Part shown: positions 35,889 through 46,520 of the stretch, piece by piece | How positions within the stretch are numbered: position 1 is the first letter of the stretch | Layout: each line of letters begins with the position of its first letter | Assembly (NCBI RefSeq): GCF_037975245.1 | Contig: NC_092567.1 | Span: 6,942,714 to 7,006,713 of the forward strand | DNA: 64,000 bases | Direction: 5' to 3' | DNA from: Apostichopus japonicus | Taxonomy: Eukaryota; Echinodermata; Holothuroidea; Aspidochirotida; Stichopodidae | The notes under the pieces: generated by a model | Seen by the model: only the letters and a program-made list of their open reading frames with translations | Database searches by the model: none | What the model was told of the DNA's origin: nothing | Made by a program: the position numbers and the translations under genes

Positions 35889-37815
35889 AATATTATGTGA
35901 TAGGTAAGCTATCGATATTATGTGATTGGTAAGCCATCGATCATTGTAATATTATGTGATAGGTAAGCTATCGATCATTGTAATATTATGTGATTGGTAA
36001 GCTATCGATATTATGTGATTGGTAAGCCATCGATCATTGTAACATTATGTGATAGGTTAGCTATTGATATTATGTGATAGGTAAGCTATCGATCATTTTA
36101 ATATTATGTGATAGGTAAGCAATCAATCATATAAATAGTATTTGATAGGTAAGCTATTGATCATTTAAATATTATGTGATAGGTAAGCTACATCATTTGA
36201 ATAGTATGTGATAGGTAAGCTATCGATATTATGTGATTGGTAAGCCATCAACATTTTAATATTATGTGATAGGTAAGCTATCGATCATTTTAATATTATG
36301 TGATAGGTAAGCAATCAATCATTTTAATATTATGTGATAGGTAAGCTACATCATTTGAATAGTATGTGATAGGTAAGCTATCGATATTATGTGATTGGTA
36401 AGCCATCAACATTTTAATATTATGTGATAGGTAAGCTATCGATCATTTTAATATTATGTGATAGGTAAGCAATCAATCATTTTAATATTATGTGATAGGT
36501 AAGCTATATCATTTTAATAGTATGTGATAGGTAAGCTATGGATATTATGTGATTGGTAAGCTTACCTAAACCTTAATATTAAAATGATCGGTAGCTTACC
36601 AATCACATAATATTTAAATGATCGATAGCTTACCTATCACATAATATTAAAATGATCGTTAGCTAACCTATCACACATTATTAACATTATCGATAGCTTA
36701 TCTATCATGTAATATTAAAATGATCGATAGCTTACCTATCACATAATATTAAATCATTTTAATATTATGTGATAGGTAAGCAATCATTCGTTTAAATAGT
36801 ATTTGATAGGTAAGCTATTGATCATTTTAATATTATGTGATAGTTAAGCTACATCATTTGAATATTATGTGATAGGTAAGCTATCGATATTATGTGATTG
36901 GTAAGCTACATCATTTGAATAGTATGTGATATGTAAGCTATCGATATTATGTGATTGGTAAGCCATCAATCATTTTAATATTATGTGATAGGTAAGCTAT
37001 CGATCATTTTAATATTATGTAATAGGTAAGCAATCAATCATTTTAATATTATGTGATAGGTAAGCTATATCATTTTAATAGTATGTGATAGGTAAGCTAT
37101 GGATATTATGTGATTGGTAAGCCATCGATCATTTTAATATTATATGATAGGTAAGAAATCAGTCATTTTAATATTATGTGATAGGTAAGCTATCGATATT
37201 ATGTGATTGGTAAGCCATCGATCATTGTAATATTATGTGATAGGTAAGCAATCGATCATTTTAATATTATGTGATAGGTAAGCTATCGATCATTTTAATA
37301 TTATGTGATAGGTAAGCTATCGATATTATGTGATTGGTAAGCCATCGATCATTGTAATATTATGTGATAGGTAAGCAATCGATCATTTTAATATTATGTG
37401 ATTGGTAAGCCATCGATCATTTAAATATGATGTGATAGGTAGCAATCCATCATTTAAATAATATTTGATAGGTAAGCTATCGATCATTTTAATATTACAT
37501 GATAGGTAAGCTATCGAGAGTTTTAATATTATGTGATTGGTAAGCTATCGATCATTTTAATATTATGTGATAGGTAAGCTATCGATCATTTTAATAATTA
37601 AGGTTTAGGTAAGCTATCGATATTGTGTGATAGGTAAATTAGCAATGATTTAAATAGTATGTGATAGGTAAGCATTCGATCATTTTAATAATACATGATA
37701 GTAAGCTATCGATCATTTTAATATAACATGATAGGTAAGCTATCGATCATGTTAATATGATGTGATAGGTAAGCTATCGATCATTTTAATATTATATGAT
37801 AGGTAAGCTATCGAC
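35889..37815 (+). repeat. 1.93-kb minisatellite with splice-donor-like units and an inverted block
   Basis: Units follow the pattern attatgtgataggtaagct, then atcgat and an optional cattttaat, giving alternating lengths of about 20-35 bp. By eye there are about 50 sense copies of ggtaag. Each has a GATAG-gtaag-CTATC mini-hairpin and a TAG|GTAAGC or TTG|GTAAGC core. A higher-order repeat of about 159 bp is visible (36187 versus 36346). Between about 36561 and 36752 five units are in reverse complement. The left junction is a perfect ggtaagcttacc palindrome. It lies in the putative long NLR intron, in sense orientation. Confidence 0.95.
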
Positions 37816-39614
37816 GAGCAAGTCACTTTAGGTCACTTTACGCATTCGAGAAAAATTACATTTGAACTTGGAGATATCGTTTCTATAAAAGACTCGGTTT
37901 GAATAAGTTTTGAAATATTACATTTTGCCTTCATTAATTGCTCCATATAAAGCCTTGTTTAGAAGGTATATAAGCAGAACGTTAAACAGTTATTGTTTTA
38001 GCATTACACAATGTTGGCGTAGTAAAGCTGATAATATTAAGTGTGTGTCAAGTAATCCTTAAATACAAAGATCGGCTCTGTATTGTAAATACTCTAATGC
38101 GCCTAATAAATGATTCTACTGGTTTCATTTTTATTGCAGATCTTCTTTATTTCTTTATATTCCGATATTTTTCTTCGATTTATATTTCTAAGACTAACTA
38201 ATACTTGCTCTTATTATTGTTATATTTTGTCATTAATTGTTAGATTGCATTCTACTTCATCCAGTTATTAATTTTACTTTCTTTCAAGATTTAGTTGCTT
38301 TCTTTCTTCCCTCCTATTTCTATTTTATGAATTAATCTTTGATATTACTTACGCGTAATCCAGTGAATATTAGAAGAATATTGTTAAATGTTATCATAAT
38401 AACAAAGACTAGCTGTCTACCGTTATACCATTGATTGTGTTACTCAAAATCATACTAAAACATTGTCTTAGACATTAATTAATAACAATGAGATTATTTG
38501 CTTTTCAATACAGTTCTTTGTTCTATGATTATGATCTCTAATTATGTTTCTTTGAAGACAATAGGAACACGTGACTGACGTATTAGAGTTAGATAACATG
38601 ACAATACATGATAATGATAATAACGAAGATAATGTTCTATATATTTAACATGAACCTTTAATGCAATGATCGGCTCTCCATACACATTTTTCATTATTTG
38701 GTATCGTTACTTTGCTCCTTCTTATTATGATGTTGATTGATGATTAATGAATATTCATGATCACTTCATTGTAATGTAGTTTTTGTCGTATTTGCTTTAC
38801 CCCAATTGGATGTTATGAAGCCATAAAGTTTACCAATATAACCCAAGCACTGTCCCGCAAAACTGAGTATATTTACATAACTACAAATACAGATTAAAAT
38901 ATAAATATGTAAGAAATCACTGCGTTGCGGTATATGTTTATGACATTACATATTTCCAAGGAAATAATTATCCCTTTATTTGTAATTGTTCTTGGTATCT
39001 TCCGCGTTTCTGCATGCTTGTACACATATACAATGTTTACAACCAAACACAATTGTTCCCTTTGAGGCGATCCTGGTCTCTCATTGTAATATAATTACAA
39101 CCTATTCATCCCATTTATCTGTTACTATATCATAAGTTCATATCGTAGATTCTTATCATGAAATTATTGATATGTATTGATATTGTAATGTCAATGGAAG
39201 CAATAAAAGAAAACTAATCAGAGAAATATTGTCAACAGTGTTATCTCTGTGTAACATGTAGTATATTTACTAACTTGCAATTTCAACCTCTTGTGTGCCT
39301 TAAATTTATACTTTCTCTTCAAGTTCATCCCAACATTTTCTAGAAACAAGTGCCTTTTGAAAGATTCTTAACTTGCAACTTATTACCATATATTCAAAAG
39401 TGTATAATAAAATGATCGTTAAGTATATTGCTCAATGTGATATCTGGTGACCATTAACTGATTTTATAGCGTATTTTGGGCAATATCTGAATCGTCTCTT
39501 GGCAGAATTTTAAACGGTTTTAAACTTTCCTTGTTTTTTTCTTCTAGAAGAAATGAATTTCACTCCTCGTCCACATACGATGATCTCTCCTTGTCAACAT
39601 CCATTGTGTTGATC
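37816..39614. other. AT-rich noncoding stretch
   Basis: No gene, RNA or repeat was recognised beyond short AT-rich low-complexity runs. Confidence 0.5.
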
Positions 39615-39622
39615 ATTGACGT

Positions 39623-40885
39623 CAGTGGCGGCGGAACCGGGGGGGCTTGGGGGGGCTCAGCCCCCCCAATGAAAAAGTTGAGGGGGCAAATGCATGATAA
39701 GCCCCCCCCCCCCAATATTTACCAATACTCCGAAACGTGCATCTGCCCATATTTCAATGCATACTTGTCGATCTGTCCGATGCACACGTAAACTATATAG
39801 GTGTAATAATTTTAGTAAATGCTGGGGGACCCTCGACCCGTCCCCTGGCTATAGACCACATTGTCACCCCAACCGCGTCTTCTTGTAATAAGCTAAACGC
39901 TACACTCATCAAAATTTGCGTTCACACTATGAGTACACGCAAGGCGTGGAACATGGCTTTATGTTTAAACGCAATCAATTATTAAACGAACAAAAACACA
40001 GTTTTAGCATTTCACCTGTACTGTATAGGGTACATGCATTCATGACATGATGACAGTGCTAGGTCATAGAAATTTGTTTGCAAATGCACATGGTTTTGGA
40101 ATTACCCATTTGTTGACATTAAGAAATGCTTTCTGTTTTTTCTTATGACATTTATTTAATTCAGGGGCGTCGGAGCCGGTACGGGCAGATCCGGCGAACG
40201 CCGGACCAATATTCATGACGCAAAAAAAAAAGAAAAAAAGTAGGACTAAAAATTGGAAAAAAAAATCTCGGAGGTATATGTTTCAATAATTTTCAATAAT
40301 GATGACGGCAAGTAGGCTAAATGTGACTACTCTGGAATGGCAGGGGTCTTATTTTCAAGCTCGGGAAGTGCCATTTCCTGCAATCTGGGAGGCATATTTT
40401 CAAAATTTTCTCCATTACGCTACGCGCCAACCATGGTGGCGCGTAGCGTTGTTTGACCTACCAAACTTCCCTCCGATAATTATGATAGTTGGCCACACTC
40501 TGAACCGCCGTACCAATCAAAAATAGCTTCCGACGCCCTTGTCATCATTGCATTTAATTGCAAGTAGTAATTTACTACACTCAAAAACGTCTTTGCCAGT
40601 ACACGTCGAGTAATAGCTACTCTCTTAAAACACCATAGAATATACAAATTACAATGTTTTTACAGATTTTTACGTGCAATCTGAGAAATTGCAGGCTTGA
40701 GACCCATGTTTTAAGGCTAGGTATTCGCAGCATAAAACACTCGGGAAGTGCCGTTTCCGGCCATCTGTGGGGATTGAAAAACCCCAAATTTTCTTGTACG
40801 CTCCGCGCCAACCGATCGTGGCGTTCCGCTTAAATAGTCTCCACGTATTAGCCCCCCCAATAATTTTTCCGTTCCGCTGCGCCTG
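39623..40885 (+). mobile_element. Nonautonomous hAT-like element, copy 1
   Basis: The left end CAGTGGCGGCGGAACC and the inverted right end CAGGCGCAGCGGAACGG are imperfect terminal inverted repeats. The flanks are a perfect 8-bp duplication attgacgt (39615-39622 and 40886-40893), as hAT transposases produce. The outer 260 bp and inner 315 bp match copy 2 (43766-44846) in reverse orientation. It contains a nested element (about 40162-40541). A hairpin module ctccgcgccaaccg..tggcg lies at 40800-40825. No transposase is encoded; mobilisation would need a hAT transposase elsewhere. Confidence 0.85.
40162..40541. mobile_element. Nested MITE inside hAT copy 1
   Basis: Starts CAGGGGCGTCGGAGCCGGTACGG and ends with the imperfect inverse (ccg..taccaat...gcttccgacgccc ttg), so the TIRs extend about 25 bp. 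The element is absent from the corresponding place in copy 2. A flanking 8-mer atttaatt occurs at 40154-40161 and again at 40552-40559, which would put the right edge at 40551, ten bases beyond the recognised TIR. The exact boundary is unresolved. It holds an 11-bp GC-rich stem palindrome cgctacgcgcc..ggcgcgtagcg at about 40418-40448. Confidence 0.6.
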
Positions 40886-40893
40886 ATTGACGT

Positions 40894-43757
40894 CTCTGCA
40901 CGCACGAGGCCAGGGTGGGGTGGGGGGTGGGGAGTCGTGTTCCTTGTGAATTCCCTCCATTGTATTAACCTTAAATCGAGATGAACTTCCTCAATGAATT
41001 TCATTTGGTAAATTAAAGATGAGTTAATAAACTGGTATATCAATGGTACCGTTACCCCTGGCCTCTACATTCTTACTGAATTCATTTCTCCCGTACAATG
41101 CCATTTCCCTTCCCCGTTCGTCCTCAACTGCACTGGGTACCACGTATGTATGTTTCTATGTATTGACAACGTCATAATGCTTATCAATATATGCTAATAT
41201 GTTAATTAATACATCGTTGACAATATCTTTTTCTATTTTACATATTATTTTTTGTCGTGAATTTGAAGGTTTGCTTCAAAGACTTGTTTTCAACATAGAT
41301 TTCAATCCTTTCTTGTTTTCACTCCCTTTGACTCAGTTTCTAAAGGTCGTAACATTGACCTATATTGATATCTGGCAGTAATATAAATGGATTATTTCAT
41401 CCTTCATGGTGTGATTTTGTGGTCTTGCAGTACAAGAGATATATCGTCTCATTAACACCGCGGTTTATGGTATACCGCCAGCTGACAGATTGTGGAAATT
41501 CATCCCAAGCCAAAATTGTTGTATCAAATTGATACAAATTTCAAGGATAGGGTAATGATTGTTCCTTGTTTTACGTGTTTATAATCATTAAATTAATAAA
41601 CAAATCAAACAGAACACCCATCAAAGTACGAAATGTAAGTCGGTGCTGGTGGCTGGAAATCTGGACACACTAGCATATATGACGCCATGATAAATTGTTG
41701 GGGCGTAAGATATGCATCACCACACACGGTATACCATGACAAGACTGGACTGGAGGTGGGGGGGGGGGGTGAGTTTGGCGTGGACAAGGTACATTGTACC
41801 TAGGTCACATGTGGTTCAATATCTTACCAAGAACATTGCCTTGCCAAAGTCAAGTATACATGAAGCAAATTTGACTGATATTTTGCCGGAAGTCATTGTT
41901 TTCCAAGATGAATATATTACGGTAAACGACATTCGATCCATTTCAAGAGTGAAGCAGGACCGGGATGAGTGTGGAAGACTAATGTGACCGGAACGATGGT
42001 TAAACCTGATCATGTTCTAACTTCTGATTAACCTTGTATGTACAGTTTTACGGACCTGTATGGTTAATTTATACTTGAGTCTGTTCTACTCTCAAATATT
42101 TTTAACTGCATTTTAACACCATCTGGAGTTGAAAAAAAGTGAATTTGTACTTTATAAAATATGACACTTAAAGTACAACATTTTCGTGTGTAAATTTGAA
42201 ACTTCATTTCTTTCCGACCAAGCAATGTTATGTTAACTCCTTTGATAATATTATCAATATATCTAACCATGTGAATGTGGCCGTACAACTGCCGATAAGA
42301 AATAAACGTTTTGGACTAATACTACACGATAAAATACATTAGTGTTATCTAACATGCAAATACAATGCCTTCGCTCTGCATACATTGTTACACCGTTTAT
42401 TGGTATCTTAATTTATCTGAATTTACTCTGAAGCAAACGTTACTTTACAGTTCAGCGATGAAAAGGCATTTTCCTCTGTTTGTTAACATTAATGCAGCCA
42501 AGTTTGACTTATCAAGAATGTTACCAAAATCTTCAGAGTTTTCAAAATTATATTGCAATAATCAAATTAAGGTTTCTTGTTTTAAGTCGGTTAATGAGAG
42601 TAATTAAGTACATAAAGATTGCAACCTACCAGATATTTTTCTTCAGATTAAATCCTTTGAAGAACTAGAGATGAACTAGAAACATCCAAACTTTAATTTA
42701 CTGTTTGTTTGAATTATTCCTTACAATTTTAACGAACAACTTGACTACGGTATTCCTGAAGCAAATAACAGATTTATCAAAATCAACCGAAATATTTGTT
42801 TTAAAAATATACAAATAATAATATATTTAGCCTAAAACGAAATAGTCCAACATTACAAACTAACATTCAATCTAAAAAAAATGCACTTAATATGTATTGC
42901 ATTCAACGTGAAACCGTTTCTCTGCACTGACCTTAACAATATCAGCATTAATCGCCACACAGTTCTCATTTATCTTTGAATAAGGCGTACGAGCGCCCTC
43001 TAAAATAAAAAAAAGTTTGCATCACACGTAGGACACAACTATCTTCTGATTATAACAAAGGTATCGTATGATGAAGACTGCGGAGTACGGTCAGGATAGT
43101 CAGAGTGAGGTTGTAGGATTATTTCGATCATCCATGTTTATTTGAGATAGGAAGGGCCGCCCTGACGTAACTTAGTTGTTGATGTTTACAAGAATGAATA
43201 TTCAAAGAACATAATGATATAGATATAAACATCAAGAGAAACATAAGTGGAACTAGAGTAATATACAGCTTACAACCGTAAAAGCTTTTTTGCATTTATT
43301 AGGGGAAGACTGTGATCATTTTTATAACCGATTTGCAATTAGTTTTGCTTAGGTTGTGAATACAACTATTATCGGTTCGATTTGTAACCGATAATCCAAT
43401 GTTATTGCCGATAATATTTCATTTTCACTTGAATAACCTGGAGTACTGAATCAAAACAAGACTGGCATCGAGCGATAATCCATTTTTTCCAACAGAATAA
43501 AACTGGAATATATAATGAGTGAGTATTTTGCTTTGTCATACACGTGTTTCAGGAATACTTTCGACATGCGAGGAAGCATCCGGTAAGGTTAGCATAACAA
43601 TATGCGTAAAATCCCATTCTTTGAAGAAATGAATGAAAAGAAAACCACACGTGGCTTTGTAAACATTCCAGGCTCAGGTGTTCTGTATCTAGTCATACAG
43701 TATTGTATTAATGATAGTTGAATAGGCTCGTTGCTCGTGCATCAAATCCAACATGCA
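40894..43757. other. AT-rich noncoding stretch between the two hAT copies
   Basis: Apart from the CARD-like fragment at 41804-41987 I see no gene. A G/T tract lies at 40915-40932 and a G-tract at 41758-41769. A cluster of aaccgat / ccgataat words lies at about 43326-43420. Confidence 0.45.
41804..41987 (+). pseudogene. Possible CARD-like exon fragment
   Basis: After a candidate acceptor (acattgtacctag) the frame reads SHVVQYLTKNIALPKSSIHE and then NLTDILPEVIVFQDEYITVN DIRSISRVKQDRDECGRLM before a TGA. The pattern L..ILP..I.....IT..DI..I.....RDE..RLM resembles helices 2-5 of a CARD (LxxLxxxGVLTxxDxxxIxxxxTRxDKxxxLL). CARDs sit N-terminal to NACHT in some NLRs. Its phase does not fit between the exon at 31059 and the NACHT exon. 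It lacks helix 1 and ends in a stop with no good donor. It may be a dead exon or a chance resemblance. Confidence 0.3.
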
Positions 43758-43765
43758 AGGGGACT

Positions 43766-44846
43766 CAGGCGCGGCGGAACGGAAAAATTATTGGGGGGGG
43801 CTAATGTGTGGAGACTATCTAAGCGGAGCGCCACCATCGGTTGGCGCGGAGCGTACAAGAAAATTTTGGGTTTTTTCAAACCCCCAGATGGCCGGAAGCG
43901 GCACTTCCCGAGTGTTTTATACTGCGAATACCTAGCCCTAAAATATGGGTCTCAAGCCTGCAATTTCTCAGATTGCACGTAAAAGTCTGTAAAAACATTG
44001 TAATTTGTATATTCGATGGTTTTTTTAAGAGAGTAGCTATTACTCGTAGTGTACTCGCAAAGATGTTTTGAGTGTAGTAAGGGCAGTGGCGGAGCTAGGG
44101 TATTGGTCATGGAGGGCAAGAATGGTCTGTAGGGGCGCTTTCGACACTATCTAAGCGGAGCGCCACCACAGGTTGGCGCGGAGCGTACAGAAAATTTTTG
44201 AGTAAAGATACTCCCTAGATTGCAGGAAATGACCCTTTCCGGGGCCTTGCTAATTTGCAGATAAACGGAGAATAAATAGGTGTCGTCGCCATTTTGTCGG
44301 AAAATTACACCAACAGAAGATGACAAATGTCAATAGGTATATGAGAGCGCAATAAAATAGTCAAACATCGCGAATAAGTAAAAAGTAGTGAAAAGCTGAA
44401 AAGGGCGCCAGCAGTCAATTTGAGTCCGTCAGGGGGGGCATCCGCCCCCTGACTGTATATATGGACCCTCCGCCACTAAGTAAGGGGATGTTGGAGAACT
44501 GGCTGAAATGAGGCAAGTCATTGGCCTAAGACGAAATTGTGTTACGCTTACCGGTACTCACACTCACTGCTTCCACTTTTCACGGGACGTGAAGACGCGG
44601 TTGGGGTGACAATGTGGTCTATAGCCAGGGGACGGGCCGAGGGTCCCCCAGCAATTACTAAAATTATTACACCTATAGAGTATACATGTGCATCGGACAG
44701 ATCGACAAGTATGCATTGAAAAATTGGCAGATGCACGTTTCAAAGCCTTGGTAAATATTGGGAAGGCTTATCATGCATTTGCCCCCTCAACTTTTTTATT
44801 GGGGGGCTGAGCCCCCCCCCAAGCCCCCCCGGTTCCGCCGCCACTG
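43766..44846 (-). mobile_element. Nonautonomous hAT-like element, copy 2
   Basis: Begins CAGGCGCGGCGGAACGG and ends CCGGTTCCGCCGCCACTG. It is flanked by a perfect 8-bp duplication aggggact (43758-43765 and 44847-44854). It is the reverse-oriented homologue of copy 1. Removing the nested insertion (44084-44478 plus duplication) leaves about 680 bp. The hairpin module aagcggagcgccaccatcgg / ttggcgcggagcg is at 43822-43858. No coding capacity. Confidence 0.88.
44084..44478. mobile_element. Nested hAT MITE inside copy 2
   Basis: Starts CAGTGGCGGAGCTAGGGT and ends accctccgccacta (last base mutated from G). Both sides carry the perfect 8-bp duplication agtaaggg (44076-44083 and 44479-44486). It carries a second copy of the aagcggagcgccacca..ggttggcgcggagcg module (44152-44188) and a G/C hairpin gtcaggggg..ccccctgac (44428-44454). 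Confidence 0.88.
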
Positions 44847-44854
44847 AGGGGACT

Positions 44855-46304
44855 GGGATTAGAAGCGGATCAGTCGTTCAGTAGTTTGGTTTTCGTGCCC
44901 AGGTTCTTAAAAAGTATCAAATCCAACATAAGCAATTGAAGTACAGGTGATGCGGGTGATAGTGTAACCATTTAGTAAAATAATATTCTCCTCAAATGCA
45001 TCAATTAAAAAAAATGCAACCTTCTCATCGTGCTTTACATCTAGGAAAAGTTTTTGCAATTTTTGTCGTTGGATCGATATCCCAGGATTTTACCTTGTGA
45101 TTCTTTTGCGTTGATTTCGATATTCCAGATGGATGTAGGCTATATACTACCATGAATTAAGGATCAATATAGTTTTCAGAGACCTACATCTTTATGTGGG
45201 CTGAGAAGATGATTCCTTGTGGAGGATTAAGTTTGTTGAGAGGATCAGTTTGGTTTTATACCGGGATACACTTTCAACTAATTAGCGTACGTAACGATAG
45301 TTATTTTCTAATGGTGAAGGTCGTACGCAATTTTACCTTCCTGACTTCTCGAAATTTCTGGGAGATAAACAGATATTGGATTTCAAAATATTGTCCCGTT
45401 GACCTCTCGTCATCCATGTGAGTACACATTCCAATGATATTCTATGTTAATATTAGAAAACTGGAATAAACGGTACTATGTTAAACAGGAACAACAATTT
45501 ACTTCTCAAAGATAAGTATAGCACAACCCACAATTAATTAACTTGAACTAGCCCATGACTTTCTTCAAGAAATAAGCAACTTATACATGTCCTTTATTGT
45601 AATTAATTTTAAGAAATCAAATACCAGATTATATACGCATCCCCTGATGTAAACAACAACGTTACACTCAAATACTGGCAAACTAGGCATGTAGTAGCTG
45701 GTTCAAATCTTTAAAGGATAGAGGGTAAATTTCAATCGCCTTTCCTGGAATGTCGATCGGAAGGGAAACATACATAGGCTATCGCTGTTACCGGTCGAAA
45801 AGTAAAATAGCGGCTAACCAACTAGCAGCCTAAATTGTTTTATATTTAAACTATTGTTTGAACATCCTCCGATGATCAATCACCACCCCAGCCCAAACTG
45901 TAAAATTAGAATAAGGTGAAATATGTAAGACAATAGTCCTTCACTTTCTTCATAGAGACGGAATTATATCGAGCAGTCATATTTCATCAATTGTGCTGCA
46001 TACACAGGCACCAGAAAAACATTACACAGACACATGTGTCTCGTTTCTTTTCATAATTAAAGTCAATTATTCACCACTTCCGGGGTATGAAACGCGTTTG
46101 TTGGGATGTAAAAAGAACGAAATATTATTTGATTTTACAATATCATTTAAAATAAGTATCAAGTCGAATTATGTACTGTTAATTCATCAATCAATCTCCA
46201 ATCATTGTTTTGCATAATTCATCAGTGAGTGTTTAGTAAAAATGGTTAATACCTACCATCAAAATGTCAGTACAAATAATGCTTTGAATAATGTAATAAC
46301 ACAT
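44855..46304. other. AT-rich noncoding stretch
   Basis: No gene, RNA or repeat recognised. Confidence 0.5.
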
Positions 46305-46520
46305 ATCCGCCGTGAGAATATTATGTCCATGCAGGCATATGCGTACGGGAACATTTCAGTTTGGGGGGCAGAAACTTTTGTGCCCGAAAGTTCCCGTGAC
46401 ACTATCTAAGCGGAGCGCCACCATTGGTTGGCGCGTAGCGCACAAGAGATTTGTTGGCAAGATATGCCTCTCAGATTGCAGGAAATGGCACTTCTATGGC
46501 CTTGCAAGTTGCATCTAAAC
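46305..46520 (+). repeat. Fragment sharing the hAT-family hairpin module
   Basis: Contains gacactatctaagcggagcg, ccaccattggttggcgcgtagcg and a following agattgcaggaaatggcactt word, the same order as in the nested hAT MITE (44148-44235). Ends were not identified. Confidence 0.6.

Noticed and set aside
35889-37815. CRISPR array
   Set aside because: Eukaryotic locus; units are contiguous and variable, without unique equal-length spacers, and one block is inverted. It is a minisatellite.
43731-43982. Open frames in the hAT copies (for example GGTEKLLGGANVW..., also in inverse at 40.7-41.0 kb)
   Set aside because: They follow the repeat on either strand in several frames and show no transposase motif.
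39615-44854. A single 5.2-kb palindrome or composite transposon
   Set aside because: Each arm carries its own perfect 8-bp target-site duplication (attgacgt; aggggact), so they are two independent insertions in opposite orientation.
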